Positions 1 to 13,055 of a stretch of 64,000 nucleotides of DNA are shown in pieces. The notes under the pieces are model-generated. The model was not told where the DNA came from and ran no database searches. It saw nothing but the letters and a program-made list of their open reading frames with translations. The stretch lies in assembly GCF_000972845.2 (NCBI RefSeq), contig NC_040017.1:23893606-23957605 (forward strand), in the 5' to 3' direction. Within the stretch, counting starts at the first letter, position 1; each line of letters starts with the position of its first letter. The position numbers and the translations under genes are program-made. This stretch comes from Larimichthys crocea. Lineage: Eukaryota; Chordata; Actinopteri; Sciaenidae.

Positions 1-3000
1 TGGTCTCTGTAGTAGTTCTGCTTCTTTAAAAACTCGACAAATTTGCTCTATTTTGCTTCACGGGCTGCCACAGTGTCCAGCTATGAGGAGCCAAACGTCA
101 TCAGATATTACCTGAGGACACAAGGTAGGGATGAATGGACAGCACAACAAGTACTGAGAAAATATCAGATGGCTAAGCAGCTCCAGATGTTTGTGGTTAT
201 ATGTGACTGCTGCAGAAGAATTGCTCTTTCTCTCTCTTTCATTTACCGTCAAGGCCTCTCTAGGACGCAGTAATAAGACAAGTCAAAGACAAAATATAAG
301 AAAAAAGGTCAACCTGTGGATAGCTCAATCATATTTCACATGTTAAGAAAGCTGTTATATATCCACAGTAGCTGCAGCATATTCAAATCTCTCTCTCATT
401 CTGTATTAGAATAGGGTTTACATTGGCTGAGCTTCCCTAATGTCCATTTCTACATGAGTGCTGTTGATGCCATGAGCAAAAATCTGCCTTATTCACAGCG
501 CAGCTATGCTGTGTGCTAAACCCATCCATATTGATGCTCTTCACCTTGCCTCCAGCTCTGTCCTGTGGGACTAACACCTCTCATTCTCTCCCTCCATGCA
601 TCTCCCACTTTGTCTCTAAATTTCTCTCTCCCCTCTCAGCATTTGACCCCCTTATCTATCCTCTCTCTCTCAGCTCACACACACACTGAGCAGCTTACAT
701 CAAAGACGGGCTCATAGAGATGGTGTGTTAACCCATGTCACTCTATTGCAAAGGCTGTTGCAGGTGGATAATTTGCCAGCGGGCGTGTGCGTCCACTGTG
801 TGTGTGTGTGTGTTTGTGCTGCATAGATCTGTAGTTTTGCTGGTGGGTGTGAAGATATAACAGACTTGTACTGTACTCTGGAGAATCACTGCCTCCCTCC
901 TCCTACTCATTCCCTTGTTCCCCCTTGACCCCGCCACCAGGGAGATGAGATTGGACACGGCAGACTCGCCTCTCTTTCTCAATCTGGCTCTCGTTCTTCT
1001 GCTCTGAGCTCATGCCCTCTTGCCCACCCTGCAGACACTCTATCCTACCCCGCAGCACGCAAGCTGCACTGAGCATGTACATAATACTGACTTGGATGGA
1101 TGATTGTAGGTATAAACTTCACAGTTATGTACACATCCATAAACAAAGAGATAAAACCGACATGGAGGGAAGTTATAAATATTAACAGACGTGACAATAA
1201 AGCCATGACACACCTTCCACGCCGAAATGTTTGTTTGTTTTTGGAATTCAATTTATAGATTTCACATTTATTCCCAAATGTCGCGTTGATAAATCATGTA
1301 GGAAACAATAGCGCCTCACTAGACAACCGTGACATCCAATACGAGGTCACATCTGCAGAGTCACATTGGTTAAAAATGCCTGACAGCGTAAGTGCCTGGT
1401 TGACTGCAAGACACCTTGTGGACACCCGTAAATATGTCAACAAGAGCAGACAGACTATTACCCGGCTGGCCTTTAGGGTTTGCACCTGCACACCCAGAAT
1501 GCCGTGAGGTCATCCTCCAGACTCCGATATAGAGACAGGATGCCCCTATTACCTCTCATAAACATTCAGATTTGGAACAATAAACTTTGTGAGTCCATTA
1601 GTAAATAAACAAACCGCATGCATACACGAGCCTGTCAGCATGTTCTCTCAACTTGTCTTACTTGCTATGGTTTGAAAAATTGGAAAAACGTTATGTTTGA
1701 AAATCTTTTGAAGAGATCTCGACAGTTGATCAGATCAGATGAAAGCACGACACTATGTTTTTATTAGCATCCAACGAATGAGCAGCACATGTGCTAACTG
1801 TAGAGATATGCAGATACAAATGTAAACCATGCCATGTAGGGAAAGGAATCAGGCTGGCCCTGCTGGTGTGTGGATTGAAGCACGGGTAAGGCGAGGAGGG
1901 GGAGAAGGCATTTACACCGTGCTGTGCCAGGTGATTACAGCCTGTACCTGGCAGCGGCAGCGAGGGCAGATGGCTTTACGGACCTTTTAGTGCCACAGCA
2001 GAGGGCATGTCTGCGGCCCAGCGAGGCAGCCGAATGCAGAGGGTTCAATCTAAGTGCTTCCTCCTCTATGATACACACACATATGTACACTTCATGTGTA
2101 CTCCTACCCAACAGCAATTATGTCTGTACATAAAGAAGCATAAACATCTGCACACACCCAGGCACACACATACACCACATAAAGGAAACCTTACCCCGCA
2201 GCCGTGCAGACAGAGAGGCCATTGAGTGCCTGTGTTTGTTTAAATGGTCATAAGTCTTCTCGTCAGGCTTGGAGAGAGAGATGGCGTTTGGCGAACACGG
2301 CGAAAGGCACAGAGGGCAGCGGGGAGGCAGGTTTATGTGAGTGACTGAGTGAGTGAGTGACTTGGCACCTCATAGTTCAATAAACAGTGCCTGTTTGATT
2401 GGAGTGCTGGGTGAGCAGCAGTTGGACAAAAATAAAGAGTGTTTCGAGTGCTGGGACTGCACAGTCAGGAATGTGGGAGAAAAAAAAAGCAGCTTGAGAA
2501 CGACTCTCTCTTTCTCTTTCTCTGTCCAAAAATGTTATAAAAATGAAAAAATGCAAATCCCATAAAAGCCTGATAGGAACACTCGTCGGCACAATGCAAA
2601 CTGTGTAATAAACATCTGTGTGGGATTATCACATTTAAATTTAATGATTCAAAAACAAAGACGAGCCATTTGCGGATTTGTCAGCTTCTGACAGATCAGC
2701 CTGACATATGAAAGTGATTTTAAGGCAGTGTTCATTCAGTGGCAGAGTGTTTTACCTGTTGTGGAAACACTGCACCAAGCGTCACGGTTACTAAATGCAC
2801 TGAGACATGTATAGTTTTCTTCATTAGGGGCTGGCCAAGCTAAATAAAATATTCCGTTTACACAGCATAGAGCTGATGCCAATGGAATTCATTGGGTTTT
2901 CATTATCGGACAGAGTTTTAGTTTTAGTTTCACACTGCAGTAAAACAATAATGAGGGAGATAAAGGTGGGTGAAGCGGGTAAATCAATGCTTTTTACAAG

Positions 3001-6000
3001 TAGGGAATTACCTTCATTTGCACCGCCTGAGCAACAAAAGAAGTCTTAATCGCATCGCTATAGAAACCCAGCAGCGGTCAACAACAGTACTTAAAGAAAC
3101 ATGTCTATGACATGTCCTCATTTATAGGTGGAGCTCTCTTGCCTACTCCCCGAGGACGAGGAGGAATTGAGTAACTGAGCTCTCATCACTCACTGTGTAG
3201 TCTTGAGCCCGGAGCTCTCTGTAAAGAGATACAATAGAGCAGATGTAACACAATAGTGCACACACACATGTACACCTGTACAGTATGCTCTCTCATTCTC
3301 TGCCTCTTTCTGCCCTCTCACACACAACACAGACTGAGGCGATAAGGCTCTGTCCTGCCCTCTGTGAACTGTGTCAAGGGAATGAACTGCTTCTTGTATA
3401 ATATACAAAATGAGATGAGGCTGTGACATCCAAGCACAACTTCAGAAGGTTGACTAATATAACTGTACGACTTACACGCCTCAGAGTTTTTTCCTAATAG
3501 TGGATCTCTTTAAAACCCTCGCTGTAAACATTTCCATTGGAGCCACTTTGTGAAGAAATGGCTCCGATGAAAACTGCTTACAGTGTGTTCTACGGATTAT
3601 CCAGAGCCATTTGGACATTGATTCTGGGAAGAGATGTTGCCATTTGTTTTTTAAATGTAATTATTCGATGCACTTCCTTTGTATGGGGTATAGAGGCAGA
3701 CATCTCAGAGATGGATATCTCCAAACCTGGCCAAATACAACTAGCTATCTGCATGGCTCGATGCGACTTGAGGTAAATGAGAAAATATGCTGTTTTTTTT
3801 TTCATTTGTGTGAACCGACCCTTTGTGAACTTCTTGCTCTGCCTCTGAATGTCTCCACTTTTCTCACCGTTCTTCTCTCTCGTCTGCTCGGCTTTGCTAG
3901 ACTGCACTCTTCTGTCTGTGTCTGCACAGTGTAATAGGATTTTACACGACACAGAACTGGTGAATATATGCAGATCGCACATTTGTCGGCACAGAATGCT
4001 CATTACGGTAAATCCCTTTACCTCCGGAAAAGCAGGCGTAAACACTGTCAAGAGCCGTGGAATATCTTTATCCACTTGTGCCTAAATCCCTCTACGTGCT
4101 TCACGCCACCCAGTTCACATTGTGTCAGTTATGTTTGCTGACAATATCTCACTGTGAGCTGCCCTCCCCGTCTGTGTGGCCCCACCAGTTAACCCTCTCC
4201 CAGCATCTGCAAAGATGAGGGACTTATTAAAACAATCTTCCCAATTAACATTCCTGGCCCCTGGAGCCCCGCAAGGCCCCCTTCCCCTTCACCATTCCTC
4301 CAGATCTGACCCCTCCTCAGCTCTACAATGACAAAGAAGCTGTGTATGACCCGGACCAGCCACGGGACCCTTCAATATGACTGGACTGAGAGGGGGATGT
4401 GAGGCAACTTGTTTTTCTTCCCAAGGAACCAAAACCCGTGTGTCTGTCTGTCTGTTTTTACATGTTTGTTAGTGTTCATATGTGTACCCTGTGTGTGAAT
4501 GAGGGGAACGACGAGGTGACACGGGTATGAATAAATAAGTTAGCACCAGTCGGAGCTGCACAGTCGCCTCAAACACTCCTAATTTGATGTGACGTGCAAT
4601 GATACAGGCTCATTTGCACAGGGTCGCTACCTCGTGATCCTGGACAGGAAGGAGTACTGTAAGAGGAGCCTGTCAGCGGGCTAACTCGCACCATCAGAGA
4701 AATTACATCCATAAACACAGCCTGCCTTCCTGCAGAGTGCCATTTGACCTAACGCTTACCCTCATCTGAGCGTTTTAGAACATCTGCTGCAGATCTTTTC
4801 CCTTCTATAGCAGCCCGAGATCCCACGACCAGATTAATACGCTCCCCAGTCTACTTGCTTATCTTCTCAAAACAAAGATATATTATCGACAAACAGTGGA
4901 GACTGACACATTGTTATTTTATAGTGATGCTATGCAAATAGGACCAGGCCAGGGGGAATGGGATCCTGTTGTTGAGCAGGAGATGAGACTTTTTACAACG
5001 ACTGTAGGTTTCGCTTTGCTTCATGCCAGAGATAATGGGAATCACAAAACATTATACAGCCTAGATGGACTTTCCAGTCGTTAATGTACAACTTCCACTG
5101 CTACAGCACAGTTTGGCACAGGCTAATATGTTTGTATGAGCATTCATGTGCAGGCAGGAGTGTTTGCTTGTGTTTTAGTCCTCCCGACTGATTATGCTGC
5201 CAGTCTGTTTGGGCTACACCTTATTAATGCACGCTTAATGAGTTCCAGTGGACATGCGGTGCGCGGATGTTCTCTCTGTAGCATATGTCAAACAAACTAA
5301 TTCAAAGCAGAAAAGTTAGAAGTCTCGCTTTCATCTTAAATTGGTGTAATGGAAATCTTAGCCTAATACACTTAGTTTCCAATGAAAGTCTAATTTGATA
5401 GAGGTTTAGGAAACAGTAGGAGTGAGCGATTGTTGTGGAGAACAGTGTGTCTTGGTAGGGACGGGACCATAAACTAGGATTACATCAGCGGCTGTTGCGG
5501 AGGTGACTGGGGAAGAGTAATATGATAGCGGCTGTGTGGAGGGAAACAGGCAGGCACAGAGGAAAATGGGGAAGGAAAAAACACAAGGGGATCCAATGTA
5601 ATGTTACAGCAGATCCCTCAGCCTTTCGTCATGGCCACTTTCATTTCCACCATGCTGATCCCTCTCCAATCACTTTACCATGCACAGGGGAGACAGAAGG
5701 GATAGAGGGAAGGAAGGAGGAAGAGGGACCAGGAGAGGTAAAGGTTGTAGAGGTTAAGTAAAAGTGTGGAAGTAGTGGGGGTACTCCAGAGATATAGGGC
5801 ACAGGAATGTTAAAGAGGGTGAGACAAAGCAAATAAGGGTACTGGGATCCAAACATGTGCTGCAGCTCCAGAGGGGCACATCTTTCTCTGATCAGTTGCC
5901 GTCCCCATTTCAATGGTTTCCACATGGTCCGTAAACTCTCCCAGATGGACCCGGGAAGATGAAAAGATGTCCATATCCCTATCTAAGAGGGGATCTGTTA

Positions 6001-9000
6001 CAGTGGGAAGAGATACCGAAAAGGAACGGAGCGAGGGAATGCTGTCAGAGATGGTGTGCCAGAAAGAAATAAGAGAGTTGAAATTTCATCTTTAGCACTT
6101 GCCCACCACGTGGTGTAGTGTGTACGCCTATGTGATCACTGCCAAACACTTTGGTGCTATAGCTTTTCACTGCATTTGTCAAGTTGTCCAGCACGCAATA
6201 TCAAGCATGGCTCATTCCATGTTTCATGCACATTGCAAGTGTGCCAGAAATTACCCTGATCCCTGTGAAATTGACACTGTGTAAGGTTTCAAGACTGATG
6301 TTAAGCCCTGGATTTTCCATCTTTACATTTTCATTAGATGAGGCACAGACAAAGAAAGTGGCTTCATATTTTTTTCCCCTCTTTGTTTTATGATATACTT
6401 TGCTACTGTTAACATGGCTGAAACATCCTGGTGAGCTGATTTACGATCCATCTCCCCGGGGTACCAAGCCGAGCCCAGCAGCGAGGGAAATTTAAGGCTA
6501 CTGCACCAACTCTACTCTGAGAGGACTCTAAAATATCTGCTAGATTTATAGAAGTGGGAGAGAAACCTTTTCCTCCTCTGAGGTACTGTGTTCATCTTTC
6601 TACTAATTCAAGCTTGGCAGGCTGAGTCTAGCCTGGTGAATAGGGAGTGTCAAGGTGCATTCAGTCTAAAAACATTCCGTGTGGTGACATTGGTTTCTTG
6701 AACTGCGTTTGTGCTTTTGCGTTGACTCAGCCTGTCCATTTAGAGTCTGTCTTCTCTATCTCTTTCTCCCCGGCATCGCTTTCACAAAGCTCATCTTTAA
6801 AAAAAACAAAACGCAAGCATAACCTCCCCCATATGTTTTTTTAAAATCCTATTCTCAAGTCAAGACATTTCTCACTGACGAAAAACAACTAACTCATAGA
6901 GCTGTCCATTAAAATCACATCTGTTAAAATCATGTTTGCATTAGTACTGAAATGTTATGATGGCTGCATAAGAAACCTTGAAAAGAGATGATGGACAGCT
7001 ACTGGCTTTACTGGATGAAATGAAAAGAGAATATTAAATACTGGTCTCATATCTTTTTTCAATCCAATTCCCAGCCAGCTCTCTCTTTCAGATCATCTTC
7101 AGAACATCGGTCTCTAAAGAATGCATATGAACACCTAATCACATTGGAGGAGCTTCTTCTGGCATTTAATCCTCTCGTGAAGATGATATCAAATGTACAA
7201 TATAATGAATATATTAAAGATCAGCCGTTGGCATGTTTCAATTGTCTTTTAATGAAGGCAACACATCCTCCTGGTTCGATTTTATTTTCTCCTTTTCAGT
7301 TCTTTGTTGCTCAGTCTTCAAGTATGAATTCTATTTCCATTCTGCCAAATCTTGTCTATTTTAAAATGTCATGCAAAGATCTGCAGTGTTCAAGCTTTAA
7401 ACCCTGACCCCGTCAGCCTTATCTCTTCCCCTCTCCTTCTCTTCTGCTCTGTTTTGCAGAGCAGGTGTCTACAGGGACAACCACCGGAAGCAGCAACCTC
7501 TAGTTCACCCCTTCATAAAAAAAAGAAAATCCTACTCAACACGGATGCCATTCCCAACATCCAAAGGCATGTGGTCAGCCCCAAAGCCCCCGTGCACCAT
7601 AGACAGATTACTCTGAAAGGAAAAGAGGAGTCCATCTGGAGCAGGAGGGTGCAGGGAGCGAGGGGGAGACGAAACTTAAGAAATTGTGGAGAAAGAGCTT
7701 GTTGGATAAAAGAATGGGGGGTGAAAAGACAGAGACATATTTGGGGGGTGGATAGGAGGACAGATGTTTGAGTTTTTCTGCCAAACTCTGATGCAGGGAT
7801 ACATTAGAGATCTGAACTGCTGCAGTGCCAACTTGGGTGTGCTGTATAAATCAGGCCATGATAGAGACAAGAGGTAAAAGGTAGAACCAGAGCTCATGTG
7901 AAGGACAGTTTAACTCTTGTTAGTCTAGATTGTGTAAGAGAAAACATGCAAATACAAGTGAAATATAATCTAATAAGAGCTTCATGATGACATGTACAAT
8001 GCCACCCAGAACTCTGGTTGCTTTGGCTGAAATAGCACACACGGGTTTAAGCGAGTGTGTTTGAGGTCAGTGGCCGTGTGGACACACACAGCACAGTGCT
8101 AAGAGCTGCAAGGTTGTGTGGTCAGTGCTACATCTCATTAGCACCTGCTGACCCATTCGGTTCACCGCACTCATGGAGCAGCAGAGCAGGGGCGTATAGC
8201 AAGCAAGCGTGAAAGCAAACATGAAACACTCTCCTGTGCTGCAAACTCTTTTGGCAGAAAAAGAGAGAAAGACTGTGAGACCAACATGCAGGGGAAGAAG
8301 CCCCCACAACCATCATCCTGTCCCTCAGTATCTCTTCAACAAACTGAACATCATCGGCACAGAGAGGTCAGGACTCAGCGAACAGATAAACTCTTCCTCC
8401 GTTTTTTCCCCAGCTCTCCTGAGATAAGACATGCCTATCGTGCCTCGCACGGGGAGGGCACTTACCACAAAATGCTGCCACCACCTCAACCCTCTGAGCA
8501 AATCATCAAATAAATCCATGTTTAGTTTCTGCAGAGCCCAAATATGCCTACAAAACCATGATAAGAATGCGTGCAGTTAAAAAGCTACATTGTGCTCAAC
8601 AAAGGGGAAATGGCAAATCAGGGCAAGGATGTGATAGGACTTGTTGCCCTCTGGAGCGGCAGATGAGGGTGCTTAGTTTGTTGTGGAGAGGAGCAAAATA
8701 AAACAGCAGTTCACATCATGGGGGTGAAACCTGCCTGGGAGCACACACACATATGGGTGACATATAAAGTTCCTTGAGTACAGTATTCTGTGGGGTCGTA
8801 AAACTAATTGCAGTAATTGGACATATCTCTGCATGCATGCAACAGGTAGGCTGTCCATTCAAAGTCCATTATCACCCTGATAATGATTGGGCACCACAGA
8901 CGTGTGGAGGGGGGAATGAAAAAAGACGTTGGGTGCCAACTGTTTCTTGTTTTATCTTGGCGGTGTGTCACACTAGAAGAACAACATCTGAGTAACCTCA

Positions 9001-11640
9001 CGATGCGTCGACAAAAAGATGAGCATGTCATGTTCCGTGACATTGACCGGAGCATTCGACGAGCACAACCGCAAACCTGATGAAGCAAAAAGACGAATGA
9101 TTCTGTGAAACGGGACCACCAGCACCTCCTTTCTGATTACTTCATGGGCATCACACGTATTGTGAAAGATGATTAGTCAGAGTTAGATAGTGTTCTTTGT
9201 CTCTCAGCCAAGTCAGGGCGAGAATTTATGACTATATGATTGTCTAATATAAGGCAGTGTCCTCAAAAGATCCCAACAGGCAGACATGTTGTGTAGTTTT
9301 ATCCTGACATAACACAGATATCCATACACCCTGCAGGCTGTCAGAGACTTCATCGGCCCTGTTTGCATTTTTTTTGGAATGTGGGATGAAATTGGCACAC
9401 CAGGGTCACATTATGTCTGATGGAAAACTCTGCTAAACACTGCACATACTTTAACTTCCCCTGCAACCAATTGGATCTGCCCGCAAAGTTTAGTACTGAT
9501 TACAAACATTCCCCCCCTGCAGTACTAGAGTCCACATGCCTTCTATTGTCTGAGTCCCTACCATGTTGTCTGTATCTGGGTGAGATAGCATCTCAGCAAG
9601 CCCTCTCCGTGGAGCTTTGTGGCTTTCTGAGACCTTCAGAGCCTGTGGGAGGCAACACACCTGCACGACAGACAATGGCAATGGCTCCTATGGATTGTGC
9701 TGGTCTTTGAAGTGGCGATGCATGCGAGTTCAATACCTCAGGCTCTGTGGTTTCAGCACGCAGCCTTTGTGATGAGAGATGGCTCCGAGATGAGACGACT
9801 AGAGCTTTTAAGGACGTTCAAGTGTTTGGTTGACCAGCCATTCCACATCAGACACATGAGATGTACAGGGGGGAGTACATACTAGAAGCACAGTGCTCAT
9901 CCACTGCGGTCTGATCTGCCAAATTTCCATAGCACATATAATTGGCTAGAGATTCAGGTATCAAAATGGAGATAGTGAAAATATACATGTCGGCGAGAGA
10001 CAAATTATGGAGGATGACCCCGGGAGCTACAGTATGTTTGGGTTTGGGAGTGAAAAACACCACACAGACAGAACTTTACATTCCACGCCACATCTAATAT
10101 CTCTTTCCTTCAGTCTGTGGTGTTAGCCTATCGTCTAACAGGCCTCCTCAGCATAAACTAGCTGTGAAATATGACATCATAAAAGGCAGTGGGTTTTTCG
10201 ATTATGAAGAAGCCATGAATTATTCAGAGGCATCAGATGGCAACATTTCCCTCCATCTTGCTGCTACCATCGCTGTCTCATACTACTGTGAGTTTTTGTC
10301 TATATATCACATTTTTGTCTCATCTGTTCGTCCCTCTTCCTCGCTCTCTCTCTCTTTCATTATCATCCTGTGGGATGTGTCGCGCTCTCGGTGAGGGAAG
10401 GGGGAATAAAAAGAGTTTGTAAAACAAGTGTGTAATACTGTGACTGACTGACTGACGCTAAAGTGGACGCCTCACCTCTTGACAGAAAACACAACAAAGT
10501 CAAGTGAGTGGAAACCCTGACTTGAACATAGACATCCCAAACATGCCAGACGATGTTCCAGTGTCAACTCTATCATCATGTGGCTAAAAACCTGGGCAGC
10601 CTTAAAATCCTGCTGTCTGACCCTCGATCTGTCACCACTGTCACTGTCCCTCCTTAGCTACAAAACATCAACACATGGCCTTAAAATAATAACTCTTTAT
10701 ACTGTGCATCACAGTGGTTTACATTGCTTCCCCAAAGTGTGATACTGTAGGAGCCGTTTGGGGAATGAACAGTCACAGAGGTGAGTCTTCCCTCGGTGGA
10801 GAGAGACAAGGCCATACAGTATGCCTCTGCATAATAATGAGTAATGATCTCTCTGGGGTTCTTTGCCTCGCCGCATCACATATTTTACTGTACGTCCTGC
10901 TTTTTCCATCCATGCAGGTTTGCACACAGAAACAAAAGCAGACACACCAACATACATAAAAGGTCTTTGGCACCTTCAAATGTTTCAATTTAAGACGTTA
11001 CACCCACATAATCTGATCTCATCCGTTGGTGCTGGTTATCAAGTAATGTTCTGTTTATATTGTAGGCACAACGGCTGAGAAAAAATAACCAAGTTTGGAT
11101 TTGTACTCCACTCTCAATACATGTTTTGCATGATTCGAATGCTGTTCAATATGTAGGCTCGGATAATGTTTTGCTTCAAGCTTCTTGATGGGAGGTTATC
11201 TGCACAAACTAAGTTTTGGCAGTAGCACACACAGAACAAGCTCATTGTAAGCCAGTGTACATCCTGACAAAGCCTACTCACCAGATTGAACCCCGCACTG
11301 AAATGAGTGGATTTTATTTACTTGGCTCTTTTCCAGTCACACATCTTGGGAAAATGTGCATTTATGAGTGTTTATCAAACATTTCCATTTCCAAACATTT
11401 CACCGTCTACTCCCTCAAAATGGTGTAAGTGATTACTGGACCAGCTGCTGGTTATCACTGTTTTAAAATCGTGAAACAAAGGCGAGGATACGTCTGTTGA
11501 AGACATTTGACCTGCCTTGTCCTCTTCTTTATCTTGTGTTTTCTTTAACGAGGCTGTGATGATGGTGAAAAAGAAACGTATTAAAGTCTTCTATCTGGCT
11601 GCCAATGTACAGTATATATTAGAGTTCGTAAAGTCAACAA
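1..11640. other. Intronic sequence with no gene seen
   Basis: Short open frames occur on both strands, the longest being 161 codons at 3590-4075 minus and 139 codons at 7352-7771 plus. None resembles a known protein. Small simple repeats occur, such as TG8 at 797-812 and an imperfect GTGA/CTGA run at 2336-2362. Single octamer motifs ATGCAAAT lie at 4930-4937 and 7946-7953. I saw no recognisable transposon or RNA gene. Confidence 0.6.
2336..2362. repeat. Imperfect GTGA tetranucleotide repeat
   Basis: Six or seven tandem copies of GTGA, one altered to CTGA. It is a short microsatellite with no evident function. Confidence 0.75.
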
Positions 11641-12301
11641 ACGCTGCAACTTCTCAAGACCAAGAAAAGTATCGTAAGTTATTGTTTTGAACGGCTGTTA
11701 GACTGGTGTTTCGGTTTAATGGGCGACCGTGTTGTCTGGGGACCAAAACCGTCTGTGGTTGTCGAGTTATGACAGTGAATGCCTTTTATTGGATTGTTTT
11801 TCACAATGTCAAAAAACTGATTCGTCTTTTATTCTTTTTCTTGTTTCAACAAGTGTCTTAACGACCACTGGCTGCCATGCATTTAGCTAACTGCCACCAG
11901 TTAACACGGTCACTAGTTATACCGAAACACCGGTACGTAACGGTCGTTCTGGAAGCTGAGCAGGAAACGCTAACTTTACCGTTCAACGTCAGCTCCGGCT
12001 CCGTTTGTGTCCGTTTCAGAAGCTTTGTAATCCAGCCTTGAGCTCCAGTGTCTGTTGGAGACTTTATGAAATAAATACTGTAATGTTTAATCTAACTCTG
12101 GATGTCTACTGTGATCATTTCTCATTTTTTTTCCCGTGTTAAAAACAGTTAGCAGTTAGTTAGCATGTTGTTGTAGCCGGCAACTGTCAATCACATGATA
12201 CCTTCGGTTGAGTCTATCGGCCAATCAGAGGTTACGTTTCTGGCATTGTTGACCAATCAGCGTTAGAGTAGGGCGGGTCTTCGTGGGATATCAGTGTTCA
12301 A
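11641..12301 (+). promoter_or_regulatory. CpG-enriched, promoter-like block with two CCAAT boxes and a GC box
   Basis: I count about 30 CpGs in 660 bp, roughly twice the density of the preceding 500 bp. Near its right end are CCAAT boxes at 12221-12225 and 12253-12257, both in the GCCAATCAG/ACCAATCAG form, and a GGGCGGG GC box at 12271-12277, all in plus orientation. Spacings of 20-40 bp are typical of TATA-less promoters. The block ends exactly where the hAT-like element begins, so any start site may have been displaced. It could instead be internal sequence of an older transposon, because hAT-like end sequence lies beyond the insertion. No coding exon was recognised downstream on the plus strand. 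Confidence 0.3.
12294..12301. repeat. Left 8-bp target-site duplication
   Basis: GTGTTCAA immediately left of the hAT-like element, paired with GTGTTTAA at 12926-12933. Seven of eight bases match. Confidence 0.65.
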
Positions 12302-12925
12302 TAATAGTGGTGTGCGATACTGCATAATATTGGTACTGATCCGATACCAGTATCGCCGATACCGATACTTTTCAATAAATAAGGTGGATGCGTCATTGAA
12401 TTGCTAAATCTCAATTAATTTTCTTGACTTTAAGTGTTTTTTGTGATGTTTACTTTTTTATTATTAAAGAGTTAACACTCAGGACAGGATTAGGACAACG
12501 TTTATAATTAAATAGAAAATGCTTTATTTCGTATTTTTTTTTCAGAAAAATCTTAAATAAAAAGTACTCACAAACCAGTAAACAAATTAAAATAAACAAG
12601 TACTGTTGACAAACTATAATACAAAAATTAAATTAAAATTCTCAACAACAAAAACAACAACTGGTAAAAATTTAAATAATATGTGACTCACATGACGGCA
12701 CAACATCTAAACACAAAAGGGGAGAGGGGGAGCAAAGTGTGCCTGCTCTGCACTGACACAGGAGCGGTGAGTCCAGCGACCTGGCTGTTTCCTCTTTGCC
12801 GAAACCGCAGCATTGCAAACAAGTGCGGAACTTAAAGTAAAGAATCGATCTCATCAGGCTAGTATCGATCCGATACCGGTACCGACTTGATACTATCGAT
12901 ATTTGGATCGATCCACCCACCGCTA
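12302..12925. mobile_element. Non-autonomous hAT-like DNA transposon (624 bp)
   Basis: The element lies between near-identical 8-bp direct repeats: GTGTTCAA at 12294-12301 and GTGTTTAA at 12926-12933, one mismatch. Eight-bp target duplications are the signature of the hAT superfamily. Its ends are imperfect inverted repeats: the left reads TAGTGGTGTGCGATAC and the right, reverse-complemented, TAGCGGTGGGTGGATCGATC. Both ends carry the quasi-palindromic GATCCGATACC (12338-12348 and 12867-12877) common in fish hAT elements. The interior is AT-rich and A-rich. The only frame, 82 codons at 12672-12920 minus, shows no transposase domain, so it is non-autonomous. TIR divergence suggests it is not very recent. 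Boundaries could shift by a few bases. Confidence 0.75.
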
Positions 12926-12933
12926 GTGTTTAA
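12926..12933. repeat. Right 8-bp target-site duplication
   Basis: GTGTTTAA immediately right of the hAT-like element, paired with GTGTTCAA at 12294-12301. The single difference is C to T, a common decay change. Confidence 0.65.
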
Positions 12934-13051
12934 ACATTATGAAAGGTTTCATACAATAGATAGCCTACATCCCACAAAATAAAAATAAATAAAATGTGGT
13001 GACGGTAATGAGCTCACCACACTGTGGTCATGCGGTTATTGTCACGGCCCT
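12934..13051. mobile_element. Possible right end of an older hAT-like element
   Basis: After the target duplication the sequence continues to CGGTTATTGTCACGGCCCTA, ending at 13051. Reverse-complemented this begins TAGGGCCGTGACAATAACCG, which resembles hAT ends I recall from fish genomes. Within it TGTGGTGA (12995-13002) and TCACCACA (13014-13021) form a perfect 8-bp inverted pair. TGTGGTCA follows at 13023-13030, giving sub-terminal palindromes usual for such ends. I could not find a matching left end, which would lie left of 12294 if the 624-bp element inserted into this one. The assignment rests on memory and is tentative. Confidence 0.4.
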
Positions 13052-13055
13052 ATTC

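Noticed and set aside
3590..4075. 161-codon minus-strand open frame
   Set aside because: Translation looks like random intron sequence with lysine-rich simple stretches; no splice sites in frame.
7352..7771. Possible plus-strand exon after CTCTGTTTTGCAG at about 7448-7460
   Set aside because: The acceptor-like sequence is good, but the downstream peptide (SRCLQGQPPEAATSSSP onward) matches nothing I know, becomes basic low-complexity sequence, and has no convincing donor.
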